Made by a program: the position numbers and the translations under genes. A stretch of DNA of 64,000 nucleotides from Lytechinus variegatus (lineage: Eukaryota; Echinodermata; Echinoidea; Temnopleuroida; Toxopneustidae): contig NC_054746.1 in NCBI RefSeq assembly GCF_018143015.1, forward strand, positions 21,900,464 through 21,964,463, given 5' to 3'. The notes under the pieces are model-generated. The model was not told the origin of the DNA. It saw only the letters and a list, made by a program, of their open reading frames with translations, and searched no databases. Positions 33,077-46,124 of the stretch are shown in pieces. Position 1 is the stretch's first letter, and each line of letters starts with the position of its first letter.

Positions 33077-36000
33077 ATGGCAGCAGCTGCAGAACCCCCT
33101 CTGGTGTGCTTAGAAAGTAAAGGTGGGTCTCCAGAGGTCAACAGAAATGGGCAAGAAAGAGTACATGTAGCAGAGAACTTTGGAAATAATCGCTTAAAAA
33201 ACAGAGAGGACACCCTCAATCATCAAACTTCATCCAAGAAAAGTAGAGGGAAAAAACGTCAAGGACGACGAAAAGATAGAGCAAGTAGTAATGGAATCCA
33301 TGAACTTGATGGTAAGGTTGAAACAAAGTTCGTTGAAAGTAAAACCACTACCAAAGAATCAAAGAGGACTTGTCAATCCGACAATCATCTTAATCATCAA
33401 AGTCACAATCATGTGATCAGTGAACCTTTGAATGCTCTTACGCAAATGGTTGAGAAATTAGGAGTGCAGGATGGCATTGCCCCCCAGATGGAACACTCTC
33501 ACACGGTTGTTGATGTGCCTTCGGATGCAGCGTGCCAGGATGGTGATATAGACGAGTCGCTCACTGATGCAAAATGCAACTCTGACGATGATGAGGATGA
33601 TGCTGACTTGGAACTGCCATCCTCACTATCAGACTTTGTCCTTGGTTATCATGAAGACTACCACTATGCCCTTACAAAGCTTCCTCCCAATGATGAAGAC
33701 ATTGATACAATACCACTAGATGATTCAAATAGCTGTGTAAGATTAGTACCCTATGAATCAGAACTGCAAATGCCTGATATCATAAGACTAATAACAAAGG
33801 ACTTGTCAGAGCCTTACTCCATATACACTTACAGATATTTCATCCACAATTGGCCAAATCTATGTTTTTTGGTAAGTATTGTACTCATTTATTTTCTAAT
33901 ACCTTTAGATTGAGTAATGTGGCATGTGTTGAGGCTTTGGTATGCATATACTTAAAGGTTTTGTTATGCTTGTACATGTACATAGGAGACTCTGTTTTTA
34001 ACTTTCAAACTTCAGTTTGTCTGACACCGATTTTAGATTTTAAGGATTCCAAGAAATCAAAATTTGTTTACAAAAGAATTATTTCAATTACTGGTATCAA
34101 GTCAGAGACACACATTGTTTATAAAACTCAAGTCACATACAAATAATGAATTATAGGCATGAGTGCGATGGTGCGAGATTTCGCATGAGGTGAAAGAAAG
34201 ATGCTCTATTTAACGAGGTGTTAGCTGAGTTGAATAGATTGTCTCTTTCTATCACTGAATGCGAAATCTCGCACCATTGCACGAATAAGAATATTCGCAT
34301 TTTGTGTTGTACAACGCCTCGGAATTTAGCGAAAATATATTGAAAAAAAAAGTTTATTCCTGTAGTAATCTATGAAAAGGGAGCAAAAATACTGAAAGCG
34401 AAAGCAAAATCCTGCAAGTGCACATGACCTTGGGCAGCATTGCGCATTTAGCCAGCAGGCTTATACTCTTATTGCATCTTCATTTTTACTGAGCACAATG
34501 AATTAAATCGTATTTTGCTGTCACGTCCTAAAGCCGTGCAATGGTACGAATGTTTGACATTCAGCCTCCCATTTGCTCGCCCACAAGCTAAGTAGGCGTT
34601 GTACAATGTCAAATAGCTTATAAATACTGATTAATACAAACATTTAAAGTGAAAGTTTTCTCAGGTAAAGAAATTGCCTTTCAGTTTTTTGACCAGAAAA
34701 TGTAAGGCCATGTGTCTTGAACTCGCTCCATTTGTGATACATGTACAAACTGTACATTGCCCAAATCTAATGATAGCGCACCCATCGGTATAAAAATGGT
34801 CATAACTTTGAAAATATTCACCCTATCCATACACTTTATCTGAAAGGAAATTTAATTAGGATTCCAGAAATGGCATTAAAAATGAAGTAGGTAAAATGCT
34901 CACATATGAACTATCACCCCTACAGCTTATAATCGGTTTTCAACTGACACCAATTTCATTATAATTTATCTCCATTCAGCCAAAAATCGTGTCATAAATT
35001 GTTCCTTTGCGAGAATTTTTGGTGGTTTTGAATTTTAAGGTTTTTCTAATTATCACTAATTAAAATTAATTAATTGAAATAAATTGTAAAGAGTGTTGAG
35101 AACAAAATTAAATCTCAAGCCCCCGGAATACCAAAGTTACATGTATATACATGTATTCATGTTTGAAATATGAAACCTGACTTCTCCATAGACTTTGTGT
35201 GTACCTCTGTCATGGCAAGGTTTTGTACACAAGCTACCGTGCAGAAATTGCCGGTATATGCCACGATCGTGGCCATATACCGGATTATGAAATTGCAATT
35301 GACCAATCAGAAGCCTTCTCTCATACCACCCATCTTATATAATGTTATAAGGCACCATGCATGTACAACGGTACCTAGTATGGACTCCTTCCTTCTGCTC
35401 TTGTACAAAATTACTGACTGAAATGTCATATTAAAAATCTACTGAGGACCTACAATGAACTTAGATTAGGTAAATGACCAAGGGAAATACTTAAAATTCA
35501 AATTTAAAGTTCATAATTAAGTGAAAGTACTATTTTTGGTTTTTCGCCATCATCGAACATGTATGTAAAATATCGTTGAGATTTGTATCAACATGTACTC
35601 TATATGTAGATTTAGTTTTGTAATTTTCAGTTTCCAACTTCCATTTTTAAAGAAATTTTCATTTTACTCCTAATTTAAACATGTGCCTTGGTTGGATTGC
35701 CCTATCATGAGTATGTACATGTATAGCTTTTATTGAAATTCAAAATTGATGCATGAAATTTGATTTCCTCCCATACCAGTAAGCATAGCATGACCATGAA
35801 AAATCAGAATAGAAGAAAAATTTTAATGTAAAAAGGAGTGACACCAGATTATTTGGATGTTTGATGGGGATCGGGGGGGGGGGGGGCATTGGCAAGTACA
35901 CTGTAAACTTTATAAGACACTATTTTTTCCCCTCTGTCTCTGAATTGAGTACCCGGTTCCAGACAGTAATGAGACCTCTCTTTTTATATATTTTTATTCT

Positions 36001-39000
36001 CCCCTTTTCTTCACTACTAGTTTCACTTGAAATATCATGGGCAAGTGGGTTACCCTGCCTCCCCCATCGTACATGTAGCACCTCCCCTGTATATACAGTT
36101 TCATGTCATATTAGTTCCATGAAAGTTTGGTTGAAAAATAATGATAGGATTTTATTATTATTTCATTAGAAAATGTTAAGTTTGTGAGTTACATGACAGA
36201 GCATGTACCTATATTTTTTTTGTAGACTTCATTCACAGACCTCACCTGCATAGATTAACAATGTATTTTGCGGCTTTTTGGGTACATGTCTGACCATTTT
36301 TTATTTCCAACATAGATTCTATGAATTTAATTCAATCTAAATGGACAATGTCCATTTTAATTTGTAATCGCTTTATGATATAAAGGAAAGTTTTTTGAGG
36401 CTACTGTACAAAGACTACATGTACATGTAGATTGCTTTGATCCCTGTCTCACATTCATGTAATGTATCATGAAAGACAGAAATGATATCAGGAAACTGCT
36501 CGCATCGTGCAATCTATCCTCGTCATTGGTACGCATACATTTGCATAAAATGTGTACTTCGTGGTCGCTTCAGTGTGGAATGGATCATGTGTCTCTTCTC
36601 ATTTGAGTGACCTGCTTTTAGATGCTTGCTAAGTCATCCCATGAATGTGATTCTGAAATTATTTATCATTTAGATAATTCATAATACGTGTATGTACTTG
36701 TAATGTGATTAAGCTGGGTGCATGTGCAAAATAAATATTGCATTCTTGTCATTTTGGAAAGCTTTTCTCTTGTCAGGAAAGTTCTAAGTGCAGAGGGAGA
36801 ATAACATGTTTTCTTTTCTAAAGGACTTTTCCCTTTCCATTATAGTTGGTATTTGGGTTATGAAAAAAGTACAAAGCAAAAAAATTCAATTGAGAATAAA
36901 AGCAACCATTTAATTATGTAGCTGTTTCATATTGCTTTTCAAACCTTAACCATGTTTACAATTACATGTTGTTATCATTCAGAAGTTTATTTTTTTAAGA
37001 GTCTATAGTACACATGTATCATTTAATTCATTTTAGATTTGAAATGCATTAAATGTTCTCCCTGGAATGGTCAAAGTGAAAAGGGAATTCATGCACACTA
37101 AATGAACAAATATTGTACATGTTGATACATATCAGGGTTCCCAGCCCATCAGGGAAATCTGGGAAAATTATTTTACATTTTTCCAGTCGCAAAAATCAGG
37201 GAATATGATAAAATATACTTCAAATCAGGGGAAAATGCCTCAAATGAGGAAAATATCAGGGAATTTTTATCGGCCCAAAAGTCGTAAGCAGGTAGTCAGT
37301 CAGACTCTGTTATATTTTGTTGATTATAATATCAACACAACATCCATTGAATAACTGGTTATGGTGGTACTACATGTAGTTTTAAATTACTGTTTGTAAC
37401 TAAAAATGCATGTAATTCACTGCAACAACTTTTTAGTAAACATGGGAAACTAGGAATGAGTTTAAATAATTATCAGGGAATTTAAAACTTCATCAGGGAA
37501 AAATAAGGGAATTTTGTTTTCTTGAAAAGCTAGGAACCCTGACATTTATAAATGGACTAAATAACCTATTGAGAGATACAGTGTAAACCATGAATGAATA
37601 ATACAATTTGTTCAATAGTAGATGAAATGATAAACAAATGAATTGTCTAATGGATAAACAATTTGATTAGATTTGATAAACTTATTGAAGATCTTGTATT
37701 ATTTTTTTCTTTAATCATAATTACATGTACTTTAATAAAACTTTTAATTCTCCAAACATACATAAAAAATGTTACATGTAAACTTTAACTTTGTATTGCA
37801 ATATATTTTTGTTTTTCTTTACAGGCTATGCATGGTTCAACTTGTGTAGGAGCTATTGTGTGTAAGCTGGATGTACACAAAAAGATGGTCAGACGAGGTT
37901 ACATTGCTATGTTAGCTGTAGATGAGGAATATAGGAAAAGGAAATTAGGTATGTTGGAAGATAGTGCAGTTATTTGGCAGTGCTAGATTGTTTCAGGTAT
38001 AAATAATATTATTCCAACTAGGCTTGGGAGCCAGCGCCGGGTAATCGAGTCTACCCGATTCTCAATGCCAGAGTCGGGGAGTCGACCCTGATCTCTGGAG
38101 ACTCGAGTACCAAGCGGCGGCGGTTCTGAGATAAAGGGACTCGAGTCTTTGCCATGCTCTCTCATTCATGGACTAATATCGGCCCCAGCGCCGACTCTCA
38201 GCGCCGAATCCAAGCACTGAGATAAAATAAATGTGGAATTTGGAGCCGAAGAGTCACATACTTCGAGCAGAACGTTTCTCTGCAGTATACCGTGTGCATT
38301 AGGCTCAGTGTGCATGACTGCATGTGGTATGGAGATGCATCGTGTGCATTGTGTGTACTGTGTATTTCTGTGTATGTGACTGTAAAATGCCAGTAGAGAC
38401 CACGTGCGTTGTGTTGAGCGACACTTGTGATTGTATCATGAAAGTTAGTGTATTGGCATTTGTGTGTGGATTGTGTGAGAAGTTATGAAGGTGTAAGATT
38501 TTTGGTGACTGAATAGATGATTGCTCCCCCCTCCCATTTATGTACACTCTCAAGCCCCATGCCGATCCTTCCCCCAAAGCTTCTCTCTCCTCATTCCTTC
38601 TTTTCTTATTCCCCTTTTATTCTTGTTAATTTCTCCTTTTAGAAGTTGTAATTCACTACGAATTTCATTATAATTTTAATGAAGTGTTTATCACCTCTTG
38701 TTTATATTTTTATATATCTGTTCAAAATAAGTGTACTTTTCATTTTCCTTATTTTATATGAATCATATATTCCATGTTTCGAAATCAATCAATAATCTTC
38801 AGGACATTAAGTCTCCTCTTTTATTGTCTCCCCTTTGAATTTAAATGCATTGATAAACAAGCATTCTTTATAATACTATATCTTTATTTGCATATCGCCT
38901 TCAGTGAATATCATGTTTATTAACCATCCTTTATACTTTTATTAATGATTGAAACATACACATAAAACTACGCATTTTACAGTTTGTTTGAACAGTAAAG

Positions 39001-42000
39001 GTATTGTGGGCTTCGAAGGTTCTACTGTATTTTTTCCTTTCCTGAATATTTCTCATCTGGAAAATGTCATTCGAGAGTGTCAATAAATCTTTTTTGTGGG
39101 GAGGACAAATGAAGTAGTTTGGAGGAGATAACCCCAACTGGAGGGGGTGTTTAGCAAATAATTTCGCTTTTGTGGTCATTCCCTCCTTTCAGTTGCATTT
39201 TATTTCATTCCAAAATCCCACTGATAACGTTTGCTTGCTAGTCTTAAATGAGAGTCTTGCCTATTGGAATATTGGCGAGAAGTTAATAATAAAAAATGAT
39301 GTTATTGTTCTGTCAGTAATAAAAGTAGAGATTCAACTATGGATATTTTTCAGTCATATTTCATTTAATCTTAGTTATTTTAATCCAAACATTCATTTTT
39401 TTTCAATGATGAATTTCACCTTTGGCCAGTTCGCCATTTTCTTAAGTGACTGAAAACTTAGACTAGTCCCTCAATTCAGGGACATCAACCCTCGGCAATT
39501 TGTTTACATAACTTTCTTTGTCTCCGTCATGTATTGCACAATCTTGAGAAGCACATGTTTGGAAATCTGATATTCTTGCGGTGGTGGGGGTACGAGATTG
39601 CCGCCCTTTTTATTCTGTTTTGGTTTGGCTGCCACATGGCCTCTCTCACTGTCTGGAGAAATTAGGTCAGGTAAAATTTGCAAAGACGTGGATAAGTTTC
39701 ATTTCAATTAGAGGCTTTGCGAGGCTTCCTTGATGGATGATTGATGGATGATTTGGAAATTGCCATTTTGGTTCTTGTAGGCCTTTTTAATTTGTCACGA
39801 ATCTCTAACTGATACGAACGCTTAACAATTTAATGACCTTCATGACATATATCATTTGTATGAATAATTTTTAAGTCTTTTTAAAAATGTGTCAAAAATG
39901 CATGCACGAAGGATATTTGTTCAACTTCATAACATTTGCAGGTATGTCTGTATGATAAAATAAATTACCTCAGAACTGTACAAATTAAGAACTTTCTTTT
40001 TCTTTGACATTGTCTTCAGACACGAATACAGATCTTTCTAGATTAATCTGACAAATAATGGGCTAAAACACTAAATAGTAAACACGCAAAGCTCACATCA
40101 ACCAAGTATCAAACATTCAAACTTAGATTAAATCATGGAGGTTCTACCTCCCATTAATCAACTCAGATATCGTTCAAGCACCAAAATCAATCTATCATCA
40201 CAACACTAAAATCGGAAACAATCACTTCAAAGAAACAATGCGAAGGTCAAACCACGGTGAAACATGTGCTGTGTGTGTTATCTTTGCAGTGAGTTGATCT
40301 TGTGATGATGGGGAGAGAATTTTTGTGTGTGTGGTAACTGTGGTTTATGTTTGCAATGCAGTGAGTTGGATCTTGTGATGACTGGGGAAAGGACCAGGGA
40401 GTTGGGAGAAGAACCGAAACAAGCGTACACCGAGATAAAGGTATCTCGTGTAGGGGCATTGTCTTAAAGCTCATTATCGGCGCTGGGAGTCGACTCTCTC
40501 TGGAACCGACGCCTGGGGCAAGAATCGGAGTCGACTCTCGCCAAGACTAGAACCGCCCAAGCCTATTAGCTATGCCAACTCATTTGATCATACTATATCT
40601 AGCATTGACTTACCCAAATCTAGAACTATATGTTCATGTCCAGTGCATCATCTGTTATAAGATACTTGAACACTCAGAGCAAATTTCTTGGAACGCTGTT
40701 CAATCTTTTATTTTATTTCAATTTTTTTAATTCATTCAATTTTGTTTATTCTTGTTTGGACTTATTTTATTTATTTACTAGTTTATTCATATTGATTAAT
40801 TAATCAATTTATTTATTTTGATTATTCAAATTCTTTTTTTGTTTTTTTCATAGGGGTGAATGGAGACTTGTCCGCAACTCTGGAATTCATTATTTTTATA
40901 GTACATGTGTAAAACCAATTGAAAGTTTGTTATGTATACAATGTTGAATACAACTTTTGTTGTTAAACCCAGATATTCCCTGTCATCTCAGCACTTCTGA
41001 ATCAAAGTTGTTAAAGGATCAGTTGATGAATTTGAATTTGATGAAACATTCCAATCTTACTTGAATCTGGATGTTGGATATACATGTAGAGTGGTGCTCA
41101 AATTGAACCCCATAAGAAAATGGTGACACAACATTTGCTCCTACGATATTTTCTCCTCTCTTAATATCTCAGAGGGCATACCCTAGGGTTAGAGTTGGGA
41201 TTGTAATAGAGTTTTTGGTTCAGAATAATGTAAAGATAAGAATTAGGGTTTATTTAGTTATGTTGGTTATGTTTTATGATTGGCTTAACATGCAAATTTT
41301 CCTTCGGAGCAATTGTCGCTGGAGCAAATGTCATGGAACCAAGAAAATAGTATACATATTTAAAGTTTTCATGTTGCCATGTTTTAGATATTTGATTGTG
41401 AAGTCAGGTGATATACATGTATTATAATATCTAAATTAGCAATAAATGAAGTTTGTTTCTCTAGGCTCACCACATATTGTAGTGTTGTTTTCTACATTCA
41501 ACACTTACTTTTGAGCACAAATTGCTAATCGTGTACATGTATTTCATCTGTTGATTCTTTGTGAAAATTTGACAACCCTCTCCCATACATATAGGTTGCT
41601 GTACAAAATTTGAAATTCAAGGGGGGGGGGGCAAGGCAAGTCCCTTGGATTGCCACCCATGCTAATACAAGAAATGGGACCTATCTGTCTACAAGCTAGG
41701 CATTCTGCATTTCATTGGAGACGAGTGATGATAACATGTGATCTTACATTGGGTGCACAGGTACAGCAGGTTCTTAACTAATGTGGATACCAGGGTTAAT
41801 TATTTGTATGTTATTTTATATTTTTTTTCATGGAGGTCTTCACATATTTTCTTTTTAAATGGATTTGTTATTCTACAGGTTCAAGTCTTGTCAAGAAAGC
41901 AATTCGTGCAATGGTGAGAGGAGAATGTGATGAGGTGAGTTTTTTTTATACAATCTTACAATCTGTTTTATCCTTGGTACATCAACTTGGCCTAACTAAC

Positions 42001-43256
42001 ACTTGGTTGAATTCGAAATAGACCAACTCCATTTTGTCTATAACAAATTTACATGATTTTGTTCAATCTCGCCTTGGCCTGATAACCAATTTGTTCAATA
42101 TCCAGTTCCAGGGCTAAACCCACTAAATCCAACTCATTCATGCCTTTATTTTTTTTTTCATTCAGATAAGATGAAATAGTAAGCCCTAATCCGCCCAGGT
42201 GGTCACTACACCTGGTGACTAGACCAAGTGTCAGACAAAATCAAACGGGACCAAAATGGTCCTGCTCGAAAAAAAGAATGACCAAAGGGTTTCAGATCAA
42301 GCGTGCAAAAGTATCTATCCTAACAACTAGGTAAACTGTAAACTGTCTTCTATAATGCAGCATGTCTTTCATGCCACCATGATCTCAAGTTTGGTTGCTA
42401 TGGGTGGGCATTATGATTTTAGAACTGTAACAGTTAAAGGTCATATTTGGAAGCCTCATGGTATAGCGACTTTCGCCTGATAATCAGAGGGTTGTGTGTT
42501 TGAATCCCACCGTGGCCTAGCTTTCTTTGGAAAGGCATTAATCTGCATTTTGCCACTCTCCACCCAGGTGTTACATGTATATGAGTACCTACATGTAGTA
42601 GGATGTGAAAGCATATTTTATAGTATGCCCAGCAATCGAGTATTGGAACTGTTGTTGGAATGCTCCTCAGGATGTGGAGAATGTGCATACATTTTGTGCT
42701 AGCATTTCAGGATCCAATGATTGGATACTAATATTTACCCTAAACAATGTAAAGTGCTTATAAACATTATGTATTAAGTGCTTTATGAATGTAACTATTA
42801 CGTATGTACAGTACATATAACTGAAAATGGTTCATTCTTGAGGTGTGATACTAGTATTTGAAAAAGGATGGATCACTTTAACCATGTCTTATGTATAGAA
42901 TGCATGTTTACAAATGATAATCTAGATCTACAGTGTAACTTAAGTGAGAATCAGTTATACAGTACATAATTTTTTTAATGATTTTTAGTCATTATTCATT
43001 GATTAGAGACTGTTCTTGTAAAAATAAATTTGGAAATCAATATTATGTGTGGTGTTTATGAATTTAGTATTGAGCTGGACTGTAATACCATTTGCTATTT
43101 ATTTCTCTTTTTGTCCAGGTGGTTCTAGAGACAGAGATCACCAACAAGCCTGCCTTGCGTCTTTATCAGAACCTTGGCTTTGTGAGAGATAAGAGACTAT
43201 TTCGCTACTATCTTAATGGTGTGGATGCACTAAGACTCAAACTCTGGCTACAATGA
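33077..43256 (+). CDS. NAA30: NAA30, catalytic subunit of N-terminal acetyltransferase C
   Basis: Four coding exons, 33077-33871, 37825-37948, 41879-41934 and 43119-43256, with GT/AG borders and phases 0, 1, 0 give 370 residues (human 362). The ATG lies in ACAATGG. Residues 1 to about 215 are a variable, polar and partly acidic region with a basic patch ([15 protein letters not shown]). From about 225 the GNAT domain is nearly identical to vertebrates: [84 protein letters not shown]. The acetyl-CoA loop reads RKRKLGSS, so the first Gly of the usual R/QxxGxG is Lys. Known role: with NAA35 and NAA38 it acetylates the initiator Met of proteins starting Met-Leu, Met-Ile, Met-Phe and similar, in the cytosol at the ribosome. 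Introns hold repeats listed separately. Confidence 0.97.
34163..34282. mobile_element. Hairpin MITE in NAA30 intron 1
   Basis: 24-bp arms at 34163-34186 and 34259-34282 (GTGCGATGGTGCGAGATTTC start against its complement) differ at one base, and the inner parts also pair. A further ATTTGCTCGCCC/TTGTACAA-containing stretch to 34615 may belong to a larger related element (TTGTACAACGCC near 34307, GGCGTTGTACAA near 34596). Confidence 0.7.
34283..37132. other. NAA30 intron 1, unique sequence
   Basis: AT-rich intron sequence with many ACATGTACATGTA-type words and a G-run at about 35872-35886. No exon or clear transposon end is seen beyond the elements listed. Confidence 0.5.
37133..37541. mobile_element. 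hAT-like MITE in NAA30 intron 1
   Basis: 409 bp. Left end CAGGGTTCCCAGCC, right end GCTAGGAACCCTG, inverted. The interior repeats AATCAGGGAA and TCAGGGAAAA words. The flanking 8-mers do not match well (ATACATAT, ACATTTAT), so the insertion is old or the boundary differs slightly. It is about 280 bp upstream of exon 2. Confidence 0.75.
38019..40565. mobile_element. Putative 2.5-kb element with TAGGCTTGGG ends in NAA30 intron 2
   Basis: TAGGCTTGGG at 38019-38028 and CCCAAGCCTA at 40556-40565 are perfect inverted 10-mers. Beside each are CpG-rich blocks with AGCGCCGACTCTCAGCGCC, GAGTCGACTCTC and CTCGAGTC words, on opposite orientations. The middle shows no coding frame. No target duplication was found, so it may also be two separate related insertions. 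Confidence 0.45.
42449..42795 (+). mobile_element. tRNA-derived SINE in NAA30 intron 3
   Basis: A tRNA-like head of about 75 bp with an A-box-like TGGTATAGCGA and a B-box-like TGTTTGAATCCC, then TTGCCACTCTCCACCCAGGTG, AGTACCTACATGTAGTAGGA and a tail with AAGTGCTTATAAACATTATG. The head-body-tail order is that of tRNA-derived SINEs. It lies on the sense strand of NAA30. Confidence 0.7.
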
Positions 43257-45457
43257 GAGCAACATCATACCTGCAACATTAGCATTGTAGTTGTAGCTAC
43301 GCAACCACATTGGCAACCATACAGCAAGACATGTTACATGTACGTGTCGCTGTCAGTACCTCATGAGCATGTAGAAGGCTTCCACATCCATCGTTATCGC
43401 AAACTTTGTACCCGCTGCATGAATAGAGGATCGGTAGGCACTTTGTGACAAAACTGAATGGTTTTTAGATGCATTTTAACACAGAATTGGAGCACGATTT
43501 CCAGAGGACATTAGTGTCAAAAATGCATATTAACTTGCAATTTCAATTAATTTTACTGGTTGCTTTACAATGATAAGTGTACCGGTAATAATAATATTGA
43601 AGGGAATGACTTACATTTACAAAATGCCCTTTCAAAGTGAACTTTAAAAAGCACAAAGCATAATCACATTTTTTATTAATAGTTTGAGCAGATTTTGAAC
43701 AGATTTATGAAAATGCCACCTAGGACATTTAAGAATTTGAATGTTGTTTCACTGTGAAGAAGATGACAGATTCTGCATCGTTAATCATTGATGGAAAATA
43801 TAGCCCTACTGGTTCTAAACCTTTCAATAGGATTTTCATCCCAAACGATTTTCCTGATTTTTATTGGCAATTCCTAAGGTGCACATAGATGAATTACAAA
43901 CTAGCATTACAACATAACTGGCAGCTGAAATTTATAAAGTCTGAAAGAAGTGTACTGATAAAACAAAATCGCTCATATTCTAAGCTTATTCACAGTGTAA
44001 AACCATAGCACCACTGGACATGAGCTTTGATGTGTGGTAAACTCACAATTATTCCCAGATTTAAATCCAAATTAAATTAACATTTTATTCTACATTTCTA
44101 TGAAATGTTATGTTTCAATATCTCCTATATATTCAGCATTCATGAAAAAGATAATGTACCAAAGATTCACAGGAGTTTATTGGAAATTTACATCCTCATT
44201 TCGCAAAACACATTTTTAGGACAAATTTTCACTGTTGTATTAGTGTATTTGGTAAATGAGCTGGTAGCTGGTGCTCCATAAGACTGAAGTTAACCTAGGG
44301 TTAATTAGACCAGGGCCCTGTCTTACAAAGAGTTACGATTGATCCAATCAATTCATCAGTGTCATAATTTTTTCTACAGGAAATTTGCACAATGTCCTTG
44401 GTAAACTAAGAGAAGCACTGAATTTTTCAAGAAAACAATGAATGCATGAATATAAATCATAGTTAGAAAATATTTTGAACAAACATGCATAATAGATGTT
44501 GATGTTGCTGGCCTTTCATAGTATCGCAACTCTTTGTAAGACGGGCCCCAGTTCTTTGAGAATATTACCCTATGTCAGAGAAATTTATCTTTCATTTTAT
44601 TTCATGTGAATTATTATCAACTTGTCATAAAATATAAAAATAAAATATATTCTACCAGACATAACAGACAGTGCTCTTTCATGTACCAATTATCCACCAG
44701 GTTCCTTCAAAAATGAATTTTGCCCTAGCCTTTTGGATAAAAGTTTTATGAACACTTTGCCTGGTCATGTGTATGCTCCCCACAGATGATTTGTTTAGAA
44801 TCTTCTTCATGAATGTATAATGATACCATGGTAATTATTACCAGATGGTTCTTGTCCTGCCTTTGCAGCATAAGCAAGACATAGTTAAGATGCATCTTTT
44901 CTGATGTCAGCATTAAAATCTTAACCTATGATTACATTATATTCTTTAAATGTTATATCTCATGAAACATGAACTTAATGGTAATCAAGTGTGACTGGTC
45001 ATTGAGCATCCATCAAGGATACAAAGTGAAGGTCTATTCAGTTGAGGTCAATATACTGCAATTTCCAAGAACCCAACATTTTTTTTTTCTCTAATCAGCC
45101 ATGTGGTTTATCTTATTCATTTCATCTCCCATTGATTTTGTACCTAAGGACTATCAATTGCCGTCGTGAGAGTAAAATGAAATGTCAGTTCGTTTCAGGT
45201 AAAAAAAACGAGATACAAACACGTTTTCTCATTTAATAAGTAAATGATCAAATCCATTCATTTTCATATTTACTTCAAGTAGGTACAATGTCTCCATGAA
45301 TCTTCTAACTTTATAAGGAGAAGATGAACTTTGCTAAAATTAGCAACCTGGTTATCACAAAGGAACTACAAGGGGAAGACTGGAGAGTTAATAGAGGGCA
45401 TAATGAAACATTTGGGAAGAGTGCCCGACAGCCTTGAGTAAAGTAGACAGTTCTGTA
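43257..45457. other. NAA30 3' UTR and downstream DNA
   Basis: The stop codon at 43254-43256 is followed by AT-rich sequence with several AATAAA-like words (for example AAAAATAAAATATATTC near 44637), so the 3' UTR may be long, but its end is not fixed. A MITE with GTCTTACAAAGAGTT inverted ends sits at 44311-44551. No other gene is seen. Confidence 0.5.
44311..44551. mobile_element. MITE with GTCTTACAAAGAGTT ends
   Basis: Left CAGGGCCCTGTCTTACAAAG, right CTTTGTAAGACGGGCCCCAG, inverted with small differences, about 241 bp apart. The interior has no open frame. No clear 8-bp flanking duplication (AATTAGAC, TTCTTTGA), so it is not firmly a hAT. Confidence 0.7.
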
Positions 45458-46047
45458 CCCGGTGGGGTCACTCAGCCGCAGAGGGGGACACGTATGACCG
45501 TTACCACAAATGCAAGTGACCCCCTATTGCAGTCAATTTCAAGGACAATTTGTGAAATTTACCCCCCTATTTTCACGCAAAACAAGGACAAAATTGTGGT
45601 AAAATGGTACCTTGAAACACCCCTAATTATAAGATTGTAAGGACACTTTTGCCCATTTCGCAAATTTACCCCTATTTACCGTATTTCAAGGACGGCATTT
45701 ACACCCTTTCCTCATTAGAGGAAATTGCAACACAGGCGTCAGCTAGTGCTCAGTCCTTAAAGATGACCAAGAGCCATGTCATACTGATTCAATAATCCAA
45801 AAGAACTTTAGTTTTCTTGAAAAGTAAGAAAAGTAGAATTCTTTGTAAAAATAAATGTAGAGTTGTCCATATGAAGATAAAGAGCATGATGCGCGTGCCC
45901 TCGGCGGCTGGTGACTCGGTGAGCACCCCTATTTTCACTACTTCGAGGAGTGTTCTGTCCGCGGAAGTTCTGTGAAATTGACCCCTTTTCCCGCGATTTT
46001 GGTAACGGTCATGCGGTCCCCAAGTCATATTGAGTGACCCCACCGGG
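45458..46047. mobile_element. TIR element with CCCGGTGGGGTCACTCA ends
   Basis: 590 bp. CCCGGTGGGGTCACTCA starts it and TGAGTGACCCCACCGGG ends it, perfect over 17 bp. The pairing continues with gaps (GTATGACCGTTACCA against GGTAACGGTCATGC). The flanks GTTCTGTA (45450-45457) and GTTTTGTA (46048-46055) match at seven of eight bases, a likely target duplication. The interior has ACCCCCCTATTTTCACG/CACCCCTATTTTCAC words. No transposase. Confidence 0.8.
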
Positions 46048-46124
46048 GTTTTGTAGCGCCATTTTTGGTTGTGTACAAAACATATAAGGGAAATGGCGAA
46101 GGGGTGAACGAATACACGATTTTT

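Noticed and set aside
33872..33913. Read-through of the first NAA30 coding exon (VSIVLIYF...)
   Set aside because: A strong GTAAGT donor at 33872 and perfect continuation in the exon at 37825 show that this is intron.
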